In this document: in pieces, positions 27,017 through 36,640 of the stretch
How the letters are laid out: every line of letters begins with the position of its first letter
Numbering within the stretch: the first letter of the stretch is position 1
Source of the DNA: Sphagnum compactum
Taxonomy: Eukaryota > Bryophyta > Sphagnopsida > Sphagnales
Reading direction: 5' to 3'
Length of the DNA: 64,000 nucleotides
Assembly: GCA_965153455.1 (NCBI GenBank)
Contig: OZ234496.1
Span: 3,729,207-3,793,206 of the forward strand
Translations under genes and position numbers: made by a program
The notes under the pieces: generated by a model
Seen by the model: the letters and a program-made list of their open reading frames with translations, nothing else
Database searches by the model: none
What the model was told of the DNA's origin: nothing

Positions 27017-27283
27017 TATTATGGACCGACTACAAACAAGTGGAGAATTACAAGACAAGACAAGCTTTATTGATCCATCAACTGGTGTTGATCTGCTAAA
27101 GGGTTGTTCCCCAGACTATCTCCTTTTATAACCCTGAGCCATACTAATCCCAAAATATCCTAGACCATGATATTGCCAAAAGTATCCCAAAATATCCTAG
27201 GCCATGATATTGCCAAAAGTATCCCAAAATATCCTAGGACATGACATTGCCAAAAGTATCCCAAAATATCCTAGGCCATGACA
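27017..27283 (-). repeat. 5' LTR of the chromovirus (promoter LTR)
   Basis: Minus-strand TATAAAA box at 27130-27124 and AATAAA at 27071-27066 mark the likely promoter and polyadenylation signal. It differs from the 3' LTR at three sites, including the terminal TG, here TA. No clear tRNA primer-binding site was recognised just inside it. Confidence 0.95.
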
Positions 27284-27288
27284 ATTAG
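27284..27288. repeat. Target-site duplication ATTAG, right copy
   Basis: Pairs with 21207-21211 and proves the boundaries of the inserted element. Confidence 0.9.
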
Positions 27289-27600
27289 TGTCATTTGCAT
27301 CTACCATGATTGACAAACTAAATAGCTTCTAAGTTGAAACTTGAAGACAAATAGATGGCCAACAATTATGTATGATTACACAAATTTCCAAGGAAACTGT
27401 TTAGCAAAGTCCTTCAAAATCTTTACCACCTGCACATCAGCTATTTGCAACCTTCAATTGAATCAAAAGAGACCTTTCGTTAAGAATAGTTGCCCGAACT
27501 AATGTCCATGCATTCTTAAGTCAGCATAGCAACATACACCAGTGTCCACACACATTCAAACGCAGAGTTCGATTTTTTTCAAACTTCATAACTCTCTTAC
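27289..27600 (-). pseudogene. Probable upstream LRR fragment of the ROCO pseudogene
   Basis: On the minus strand, broken frames with LRR-like spacing (for example a LGNLCNHT segment) lead up to the retroelement. Reading across the empty insertion site joins plausibly to the LRR segments at 21206. Weak on its own; supported by position. Confidence 0.4.
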
Positions 27601-28199
27601 ATGTTCATGAGACCCGGCTAGTGGAGGATCATTCTAAGTGGGTGATGTGGAAAAACAATTTGTTGCTAGATAGATTAGACTGCTTACTGATCAAAAACAC
27701 ATAAAGTTCTAAAGCCCATAGGCTGTGGGTGCTAATAAAAAAACCAGATTTCGTGGTATAACATACACCTCCCAAATAACACCAAATATTTGAACACAAC
27801 AAAACAACACAAAGCCATGGTAGAAGCAATGTTAATTAACGCGACAATAATGGAAACAATGAGAAACTCTGGAGGAAGCACAACAAAAGCAAAATGTGAG
27901 CCTGGTGCATAGCTAAATTGGATGAAAAAAGTGAAAATATGCCCATTTGGCTCAAGAAAATGGATTGGCTTAACATAGGGTTGCAAATTGCAATGAGTGG
28001 TAAATGGCACAAAGGTCCACCAATGGTTGGTCAATGTAAATATGAATTGACTTCTGGTCATTGTTTGTGATTGGTCCATCATAGAAATTAGTCCAATTAG
28101 TTTATTATTAGTAGTCCTTCCCCACCTATTTGTTGTCCTAGTTTAAGTTTTATGGGTGGGATTGCAAAAAAATTAATAATTAAATTTGGATGTGAAAAT
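27601..28199. other. Intergenic, no gene seen
   Basis: Short frames only, without recognisable motifs. Confidence 0.5.
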
Positions 28200-28202
28200 T
28201 AA

Positions 28203-28451
28203 TTTTGTAGGGGACCTACAGAGCACCATTTGAAATGCTCTTACTTCCAAGTCTATTGGGAATATGAAGTGGAAAACATTTTGGATTTAAGGATTTTTAA
28301 TCATAAAACCCAATATCTTGTTCATTGGCATGGGTATGATGTGAATAAATGCATTTGGGAACCAATATCAAACACCATGAAGAAGGTCCACGAGTTTCAT
28401 CAACGATATCCAAACAAGCCCAAGTTCGTTCCTCATGGAATTCACCATTAA
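28203..28451 (+). pseudogene. Chromodomain fragment of a second chromovirus
   Basis: Encodes the C-terminal end of a chromovirus integrase: a chromodomain (EVENILDLR, QYLVHWHGYD, WEPISN) followed by FHQRYPNKP, a tail also found in the complete element at 21.5 kb. A stop codon precedes a purine-rich tract and a TGTCACGG sequence that looks like an LTR start (28464). The rest of this element is missing on the left, so it is a relic in the opposite orientation to the intact one. Confidence 0.8.
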
Positions 28452-28463
28452 AACGGGAGGTGA

Positions 28464-28790
28464 TGTCACGGATGCCAACGCCATGGAGTTCATTCGTATG
28501 AATGTTCATCCATGACTTGTAGTCAACTTGTATTTAACTCTTAGTTTAATTTCAGTTCACTCTTAGTTAACTTTCAATTTTAGTTCAATTTTAGTTCACT
28601 TTTAGTTAACTCTTAATTCATTTTCATTTCAATTTTTAGTTCACTTCTAGTTAACTATTAATTCATTTTTAATTCATTTTCAGTTCATTTCTAGTTAACT
28701 CTTAATTCAATTCTAGTTAATTTTTAGTTAATTCTTAATTCATTTTTAATTGAATCTTAGTTCACACATGGGTGAACATGGGCCACATGT
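28464..28790 (+). repeat. Possible LTR remnant with TTAGTTCA/TTAACT array
   Basis: Starts TGTCACGG after a polypurine-like AAAACGGGAGGTGA. Bases about 28545-28770 repeat variants of TTTTAGTTCAxTTTxAGTTAAC many times. The right boundary is not identifiable and no second LTR was found. Confidence 0.4.
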
Positions 28791-29282
28791 GGGTTGGAAG
28801 TTTCTTAATGAATGTCTTTGAGTTAGGTGGCGAACGGGTACAAATAAAAGTAGAATCCATTATCTTTAAACTATTTAACACTAGTTTTGAATGTGTTTTC
28901 TTGTCACAACCTTGTTTTGTATTTATTTCTTCTTTGTAATAAAATCTTGTTGGATTATTGTTTCACATGTGACGTGTTCATGTTTTTGTTTATTTTGTTT
29001 CACAATCTTGATTTAGAAATAGGCCGACCTTTATTCTCGGTTTGGTTGTTTTTGTGCCCATGGCAATTAATCATCCATGTTTTTTGTTTGCATATCTATA
29101 GAAGTTCCTAGTTTGCATAATTGTATGTAGTTATTGCATGGCTTCTTTCCTTTCAAAATATAAAAACCCGATAAAGACTTTCTAATTGCATTGATATCAC
29201 AATTGATAGTCAACCATTTCTTAGACTTAGGTATAATGATGTATATTTAGTGGAGCTTTGTTTGGTTAAAACCCTTGCACTT

Positions 29283-29735
29283 TCAAGAAGGTGTAAACTT
29301 GGTTTGAATTTTTTTTGTCTCTATCATCTTTAATTGTTGTAAAGTAGTTGAATTGATTTCTTGCATAGCCAAAGTCCAACTAACCACAACATGATCTTCT
29401 TCATTTGTTAGTACACTTATTGGCCCACATTTCCTATTATATGTTTTCCCATTCAAATGATTAGACATGGAGGTAAGGGGTATGTTCCAATGTTTCATTA
29501 CTTTCCCCAATGATGTTTTCCCATTTTCAATTGCATCCATGGCCTCCTCCAAAGCTACATTAGTCCATTTGCCTATTGTGTTGACCGGGTTGCATATATT
29601 AACCTTTTTTTGGTCCTTTTGTTGGTTTTGACCCAAGAGGTGGAACATTTTTGTTGTCCTATATTGGCTTGTCTTTTGTTGGCTAGCTTTCAATTGTATG
29701 ATTTTGTAGCCCACTTTGCTTCTTTCAAGGCACAT
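29283..29735 (-). pseudogene. pogo/Tigger-like transposase N-terminal (HTH-psq) relic
   Basis: A 150-codon frame contains an HTH of the pipsqueak/CENP-B type: KWTNVALEEAMDAIENG, then SLGKVMKHWNIPLTSMSNHL, then a PISVLTNEEDHVVVSW segment like the start of the second DNA-binding helix set. This layout is typical of pogo-superfamily transposases and their domesticated relatives. No DDE catalytic domain follows, because the frame ends soon after. It is best read as a truncated transposon relic. The assignment rests on motif resemblance only. Confidence 0.5.
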
Positions 29736-31538
29736 TCAAAACCATTATGCTTTAAATCCCCTTACCACCAACATGTAACATGTTAGAGGTGTGCATTTTG
29801 GTCCGACAAGAGGTATGCACTAGAATTTTTTGAATTTGGCCCAAGACAACAAAATATGCAAGGTTGAGGTATGTTTCAATTGCATATGCCTTTAGCTCAT
29901 TAAAAGATTCAATGAAAACATACAGATTATTGAAGTGGTCTTGATTTAAATTGTGGTTTGTTGTTTTGTGTAAGATGTTGATGTGCACATAAATTGTGAT
30001 GTTTGGAAACTTGTCAAAACCTACCTCTTTTGGGATATCTGAAAACTTAAAATCTTTTCACCCATTGGTAACAAAGGAACTTTCTAAAATTTGATTGTTA
30101 AGTTCATCTATTAAATCCCTATCCGTTTGTTTTGCTTGCAACCCTAAATATTTTTTCTTGTAAATCTTCTTTGATTATTGTCAAATTTAAACCATCTTAA
30201 TTTTCCTCATGTAACTCTTCCTTGGCTACTATCATATTTGATCCATGTTGATATTCATTGTAGTGTTTTTCTTTGACTACTATCAAATCTAATCTAGGCT
30301 TCACTTTCTTGTAACTCTTCCATGATTATTATTAGATCGAATCTATGTTGAGTGCTCTAGAAAGTTTGAATTGTGATGTTCTACCTTTACTTTGCAACTT
30401 GATCCTTGTTGCCCCAACCCATCTTGATGATCTATGACCCCACGTCAAATTTGTACCACAATGGCTAATGAGGTAATAAGATGTTTAAAAGAGATTGTAA
30501 ACTCTCTTCGTAACTACTTGGGAGTTTTGACATGCTAAGATATTAAGAATTCTAGAATTGAAAAGACTCATTTGTTTCTATGCAAAAAACAATGTAAATT
30601 GTGCTTTATTGGTTTAGTGGAAAATTTCAGAACACAAATGCTCACAACTGAAGGGTTGGTCATAGGTGATATATATGTGGATTATATATATATAAGTTAT
30701 TTTTATTTGTTCTTTTATGAAATTTGCTAGGGTTTTTATCATCATACCTAAGTACCTTGGCAACTTTGGCAATAACTTGCCGAATAATTAATATATTTAG
30801 AGAATTTGTCAACTTAGTTTTTGATTGGAATATTTTGACGAGTAAAAAATAGATATAATAAAATTACCTTCACTACCAAAAGTTTTTAGTTGTCTTTTTA
30901 GTTGGATTGTTCTCATGAACTTTTATTATATTGAAAAGGGCCAAGGTTCGAATCTAACAATAAGTTTTGAATTATTTGGCATAATAAGTTTTTTTTAAAA
31001 ATAATTTTTGGTGGGAAAATTTTGACAAAATTAAAAATAATTTAATTTATTCTGAAGCTGCCAATAAGTTTTGAATTATTGGGCATAATAAGCTTTCTTT
31101 TTCGGAAAATGTAACAAAATTTAAAATAATTTAATTTATGCCGAAGCCACCAAGGTACTAATTACTACACTATATGTTGCTCATGCGGGTGGGTTTGCAG
31201 GATTTATAGTAAACAGGCCCCTTGCACTATATGGGCGTTTGATCACCGGCCTCTGTTTGGTGATGAGCGTGCTTACCCTACAGAAAAAATAATAATTAAA
31301 AAAATAAATTGTGATATTAGGTATAAAAAGGAAAAAGTACATTTAGGTAGAAATACGAAACTACGAGTAAGTCGATTCGTATTTGTACGTAGTCGGCAGA
31401 ACGTCGTCGTATGTGGCGGTGCTTCGTTAGGTCCGAAGCGCGAAACAGCGAACGCGAAAGCCGTCGCAGACAAGAGCGAGAGAGAGAGAGAGAGTGAGAG
31501 GGGGCGCGCGCGCTCTCGCTCGCTCGCTGATTTCAGAC
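29736..31538. other. Intergenic with TE debris; J-protein gene 5' region at right
   Basis: Includes a possible tRNA-type SINE head (near-consensus A box 30899-30909; B box GGTTCGAATCT 30945-30955) and a roughly 100-bp direct duplication (30958-31060 and 31061-31160, both starting CAATAAGTTTTGAATTATT). The last 100 bases carry a GA run (about 31475-31493) and a GC-rich stretch, likely 5' UTR of the J-protein gene. Confidence 0.45.
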
Positions 31539-32990
31539 ATGGGTGGTTTAGCTTGGCGTCGCTCTCTCCATCTCCTGCATCGGTTCTCGTTGGGTCGGCC
31601 TCTGAATTCGTCTGCTCTCCTTGCTGCGGAGGATTTGCATGGAGCTGCGTCCTCCTTGTCCTGGGTGTATCCTGCTGCGGTGGGGTCTGGTGTGTACTCT
31701 CCTAGTAGGAATTTATGGACGGCAGCCGGTGGGAATTTGAGAGTCTCCGATGCGGAATTCGCTTGTAGTACTCGTGCGCGTGTAATTGGATCAGGATTTG
31801 AGAACCAGGGTAGCAGGCTGTCGTCTTTGGAAGAAAGGAGAAGAAGGTTTCATGGCTCAGGTGTGCAGAGGAAGGCGCAGCAGAAGAAGGATTTCTACGA
31901 GATTTTAGGGTTGCAGTCTGGTGCCACACAGAAGGAAATCAAGACGGCTTACTACTCGTTGGCGAAGGCGTATCACCCGGATGTGAACAAGGAGAATCCG
32001 AGTGCGGAGAAGCAGTTCCAGGAAGTGCAACAAGCATATGAGGTTCTGAAAGATGACGAGAAACGAGCCATGTATGACCAGTTAGGGCATGATGCCTATC
32101 AGCAAGCCGCTGCTGGGGTTGCTCCTGCTTCTGGCGATTTTGAAGGCTTCTCTGAAACCATTTTCGGGGACATGTTTTCCGGCGGTATGGATGAGATGTT
32201 CAGACAAGCGTTTGGAGGAGATCAGCAGGGAGGAGGACGGCGCCATGTCCAGGTCACACTCTCATTGACATTCATGGAGTCAGCCCAAGGATGTAGCAAA
32301 AAGGTATCATTCCCTACCTCTGTGCGATGTCATTCCTGCCATGGCACTGGCTTACCACCTGGAGTCGAACCCCAACCCTGTAAAGCTTGCAGAGGCAAGG
32401 GTGGACAGGTGATGCAACAAGGCTTCTTCACTTTTGAGTCAACCTGCTCATCATGTGGAGGATCAGGCCACAGTGTGAAGGATCGCTGTCGCACCTGTAA
32501 GGGACAAGGAACAGTGAAAGGTACAAGAGAAGTGGATGTCACCATACCTGCAGGGGTAGAAACTGGTACAGTTCTGCAAATGAGAGGGGAAGGAGGACAA
32601 GGCTCCAGAGGTATTCGACCTGGAAATCTCCACATTCAAATTCAGGTGATGAACCATCCCGTGTTCAGGAGGGAAGGAGCAGATGTTCATGTGGATGCAA
32701 CTGTGAGTGTTGTTCAGGCAATTCTTGGTGGTCAAGTGCAAGTGCCCACTTTGGCAGGTGATGTGATGCTTAAGCTGAGGGCTGGCACACAACCTGGTCA
32801 GAAGCAAGTTCTGAGGGGCAAAGGTATCAAAGTGCTCAACTCAAAACACTACGGTGATCAGTATGTGCACATCAATGTTGTCATCCCTGTCAGTATCAAT
32901 CAGCACCAACAATCGCTCATTGAGGAATTTGGAAGGTACGAGAGTGCAGAGGCTGCTGCTGCAGATCAGGCTGCTGAAGGCAGTGGGTGA
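31539..32990 (+). CDS. GFA2: Mitochondrial class A DnaJ/Hsp40 co-chaperone (GFA2-like)
   Basis: Stimulates mitochondrial Hsp70 ATPase and delivers unfolded substrates. A single uninterrupted frame of 483 residues from ATG 31539; the open frame upstream has no ATG. The N-terminal 115 residues are rich in Arg, Ser and Leu and poor in acids at the start (GGLAWRRSLHLLHRFSLGR), as in mitochondrial presequences. The J domain covers residues about 117-185 with HPD at 146-148. A Gly/Phe-rich segment follows. Four CxxCxGxG zinc repeats lie at residues 264-324 (CHSCHGTG, CKACRGKG, CSSCGGSG, CRTCKGQG), then the two substrate-binding beta domains. Absence of introns contrasts with the other genes here and could reflect an ancient retrocopy. 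The GFA2 name is by similarity of architecture and targeting. Confidence 0.92.
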   Translation: MGGLAWRRSLHLLHRFSLGRPLNSSALLAAEDLHGAASSLSWVYPAAVGSGVYSPSRNLWTAAGGNLRVSDAEFACSTRARVIGSGFENQGSRLSSLEERRRRFHGSGVQRKAQQKKDFYEILGLQSGATQKEIKTAYYSLAKAYHPDVNKENPSAEKQFQEVQQAYEVLKDDEKRAMYDQLGHDAYQQAAAGVAPASGDFEGFSETIFGDMFSGGMDEMFRQAFGGDQQGGGRRHVQVTLSLTFMESAQGCSKKVSFPTSVRCHSCHGTGLPPGVEPQPCKACRGKGGQVMQQGFFTFESTCSSCGGSGHSVKDRCRTCKGQGTVKGTREVDVTIPAGVETGTVLQMRGEGGQGSRGIRPGNLHIQIQVMNHPVFRREGADVHVDATVSVVQAILGGQVQVPTLAGDVMLKLRAGTQPGQKQVLRGKGIKVLNSKHYGDQYVHINVVIPVSINQHQQSLIEEFGRYESAEAAAADQAAEGSG

Positions 32991-34618
32991 GCTTCACATT
33001 TTTCTTAGGCTGCTGCCAAAGGGAGTAGTGGGTGAGCTTCACCTTTTGTTCAGCCAAAATTTGTCATTTTAGTTATGGTACATCAGTCACACTTGAAGCA
33101 AAATTTTATGCATAGATTCTCAAATTAGGATTGAGGAACTCCCTTCCTTTTTATTCTTCCAAAAAAGCACCACAGTCTTTTTGATACTTCCCATTGTGAG
33201 AGATGGAAGATGGTGAAGAATTAGAATTTTTCATAGTCATTGTCTTCTTGAAAGGGGGAGAGAGAGAGAGAGAGAACTTTTATGGGTCATAGGTATGTGT
33301 CCTGCAACAACCTCTCAGGTGGTTAGAGAATTTTTTCCCTTTGATATTATTGGCAGCGGAGGAGGAGCTTTCCAAGAACTGGAAAGTGCAACTCAATAAA
33401 TCGGCTAAAATCTTCTGAAGAATCTATGGATGGATTTCCCATTTATCTGATTACAAGGATGCAGATGTCTAGATAGGAAGGAGGTTAGGCATGAGGTAGG
33501 TAGGTGGGTTTTACTCAGGATTACTGAATACAATCATCAGCCTTCTCATTTCACCGGGTCTCCACCCATCCAGAAGGACCATATTGTCTGAACATCCCTT
33601 GGTGGCTGCTGCATTCTACTATGGAAGAACATAGATTGTTGCAGAATCCATTTTGAGAATGATATTTGCACATGTAGGTGTTGCCTTTGTATGCCAAGAG
33701 GACAACCTGCATACATGATACATGCAACCATCCACATCATGCATGCAATCTAGTATATTTGTGAATGCCATCTGACAAACCTCTCTGGTTCTGCCTCAGA
33801 TGCAGGACTGATAGAACAAGCTATGTTACCAAAATTTGCAAACCCAAGTTTGAAACAACATTATATTGGTGGAGGAATATACCACTTTGATACTGCTGCA
33901 ATATAACATGTCATCGGTGGAGAACAAGCACATGATACTTCAAGTATGGTGAGCTTCATATATAGTAAACAACTACTAAATGAACAATGTGAATTAATGT
34001 GATAGCGCAAACAATCCACACTCATCAAGCATCTCCCCTGGCCCACCCTTCACATAATCATCAGGATACTGACATTTCATCATGCCAAATCACATAGTTT
34101 ACATGCTAGAGACAAATTAGTATACTGTATATGTTGCTCTATGGAACCAAGCAAAGTGCACAACTGCAAGTTCTACCAGTAATAAAACCAAAACTTTCAT
34201 AGAGTATGCAGTTTCCAAGACAAACATCATGCAGTGTTTCTGCAGTCCTTACAATCCACAAACAAGTGATGAGAAGGGTAGCAATTCAATCCATCCAAGT
34301 CAAAGCAATCTGTTGAAGAAAATGGAATCTGGTCATGATTGGAGCAGACAATGGCAAAAACAAGAATACAAATAAAGGAAGTATTCCCCACAGTCCCACA
34401 GTATCTCAGTATGCAGCAAGCTATTTACCTTCATTGCCTGCAGATACACCAGTCACCAGTGCATTAAGGGTACAAATTTTGCCTCTTCCACTATCTTCAA
34501 ATCAAAGGCTCTTCAGCAACACCAAGAAATATATAAACCAAAAACAAAACTGATTTGTTCAAGCTTTGAATTAAGACATTATTTTGAGGAAGACATGGCA
34601 GACACAAGAGACTGCTGC
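32991..34618. other. J-protein 3' flank and intergenic, no gene seen
   Basis: Begins with a duplicated copy of the J-protein gene end (33009-33046). A (GA)n run lies at about 33256-33275. The right end is probably BTF3 3' UTR. Confidence 0.55.
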
Positions 34619-36410
34619 CTAGGCAGCAACCTCCTGCTTTGAAGCTTCCTCAAAGCTCTCCCCCTCTACCAGATCAGGAACTTCATCATCATCCTCTTCT
34701 TCTGCACCTGCACCTTGTTGCCTCTGAAACTGCTGTGCTATCTTCTTCAAATTGACCAAGTTGTCTGGGCCTGCAAATTCATTCAACCAATGTCAAAACC
34801 AATTAAGAAGCTGCAGACAGTCATAATGCTGGAAACTTGTCTTCCCACAAGCTTGAGGACCAGAACCTAGCACATGCTACTACTGATCATAGAGTCATCT
34901 TTGTAGTTGTCATCTCAATTACACCAGTGCAGAAAAGAGATCCACTTGCAAGATAATCGGGTGGTGTAACCACTGTGTCTGGTGGAAACCAGAATTCAAC
35001 TCACCAAGCTGGTTGATGATCCCTGGCAAAAGCTCCTGAAGTTCTGTTTTACAAATAAAAAAGACCCACCAAGAAAAAGTCAGGTGCCAAGTCCTAAACC
35101 TAAATCAGCATTTTGCAAATACCAAAATCATAGCACATTGCAGATCATATAAAACAATCCAATTCTCCCTATAAAATCATGGCAGAGAATGTACTCTTTG
35201 TTTGTGAAGGCCCACTCACAACCCATGTATTAGCAGCTATGGAAGCTTGCACTGCAGAGAACAGAAGAAAGAAGACCCAAATAGAATCAGATTGAGTTTG
35301 ATTTCTGCTAAGTCAGTACCCAGAATGAGAAAAAAAAACATGATGGATTTTGGTTAGAAAAAGAACACAATGCACAAGAACATAGAATCCTGAAAACAAG
35401 CTGTGTTTGAAAAGTGCTACATGCTGTTGTAGTGGTTCCTCACATGCAATGTGGCCACACTGTCAACAAGGTCGTGTGCAGCAGCAGGGTTACTGACACA
35501 TGTATGCATCAGAAAGGCATTTGGAGATGGAAGTGTAGGATGTCTGGAGACTTGAGGATAGAAGCTTTACCCTTAGGATTTACAAAGTGGATAACTGTTT
35601 CATCCTTGAAGATATTGACTTCTTCAATGCCGGGAATGGTGTTGACCCCCAGCCTCTTCAGTGTGCTCTGCAACCTCTTATCATCTGTTGTGGTGGTCTT
35701 ATGCACGGCTTTTTTCTTCCTGAAGCCATAACCGCAGTCTTTTCAAAGCCTACAAAATTCTTACTCATAGAATCACAAACCTGCATGCCTTAAAAAGACT
35801 GGTTTTCTAATAGACTTCCGACAGAAAATTAATTCCGGACACAATTGCCATGAATTTTGCAACTAAACCCGTCATAATAAATTCCATTACCAAGAAAAGA
35901 CATTCACCAAAAAACATAAACAAAAGCTCCAAACCCTAAAACATGTTACACAAAACCAAAACCAACATAGAAGCAAACAACAAAAGCTCCGAACCCTAAA
36001 ACGTGTTACATAAAACCGAAACCATCATAGAAACCTGAAAAAAAACAAAAACAAAAAACAAAAGCTCGGAACCCTAGAACATGGTACACGGAACCGAAAC
36101 CTAACAAACAAAAAGCAAACGACAAAGGCAGAACACCTGCTGTACATTCAGAAAATAATACCAGGAAAGCGGCTGCAAACCACGAGCTTATCAAAGGAAA
36201 ATCAAGCTTCTCATTGCCGCGAACTGAAATCACTCTAAACCCTAGAATGCTACCGAAACAGCAACAGGTAAAGGTGGGCAATGGGGGGGGGGGGTGAAAA
36301 ACAAAGCGAGCACGGCAAACAAAGGCAGCGAACGTAAATCACCTTCTAACGCTGCCCTTTCCGCCAGTGCGAACAGCACTAGCCATCTTCATGAGCTTTT
36401 CCTTGTTCAT
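34619..36410 (-). CDS. BTF3: Nascent polypeptide-associated complex beta subunit (BTF3), five exons
   Basis: Beta subunit of NAC, the heterodimer that binds nascent chains at the ribosome exit; plant homologues are also called BTF3. Exons (minus): 36410-36343, 35719-35571, 35251-35195, 35043-35005 and 34770-34619. All junctions are GT-AG and the frame closes at 154 residues with TAG. The start [19 protein letters not shown] is the conserved plant N-terminus; the basic RRKKK stretch after it is the ribosome-binding motif. The NAC domain follows ([47 protein letters not shown]), and the acidic tail is [14 protein letters not shown]. The open frame extends upstream of the start with another in-frame ATG (36518). 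Identification is firm. Confidence 0.95.
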
Positions 36411-36640
36411 GGTGGCGGCGATGGCTCCTGCAACGCTCCAGCTCTGAAGCGAACGCGACGATAGACGTCCCCGCGTCGTACAAGCACGTCTGCTGACGGC
36501 GGCCACCACCCGCTCCATTTTGGCCACCCCACCCGGCCCAGCCCCGGGTACACCACCCGCGATTCCATCCCACCTGTTGTCAATTGCCCGATGAAAAGTA
36601 AGTATTTTTTCACACAAATGCTTATAAAATAATAAATAAA
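36411..36640 (-). promoter_or_regulatory. BTF3 upstream region with in-frame N-terminal extension
   Basis: GC-rich sequence directly upstream of the BTF3 start. An in-frame ATG at 36518-36516 would add 36 residues rich in Arg, Ser, Ala and Val and almost free of acids. The longer form is possible but unproven; this may simply be 5' UTR. Confidence 0.45.

Larger units (their letters stand above)
21212..27283 (-). mobile_element. Full-length chromovirus (Ty3/gypsy LTR retrotransposon)
   Basis: A 6,072-bp element on the minus strand: 5' LTR 27017-27283, repeat-rich leader, gag, pol (protease, reverse transcriptase, RNase H, integrase, chromodomain) and 3' LTR 21212-21478. LTRs are 267 bp each with three differences and TGTTATGG...CCATGACA ends. 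The host duplication is ATTAG. Gene order and the C-terminal chromodomain define the chromovirus branch, whose chromodomain is thought to guide integration to heterochromatin. Few LTR differences mean a fairly recent insertion, here into the ROCO pseudogene. Four in-frame TAG stops make this copy non-autonomous. Confidence 0.97.

Noticed and set aside
30945-30955. tRNA gene at GGTTCGAATC
   Set aside because: The flanking bases do not form a T-arm or acceptor stem; at most a SINE-like B box.
31494-31538. Upstream extension of the J-protein frame
   Set aside because: No ATG in the extension; ATG at 31539 gives a good presequence start.
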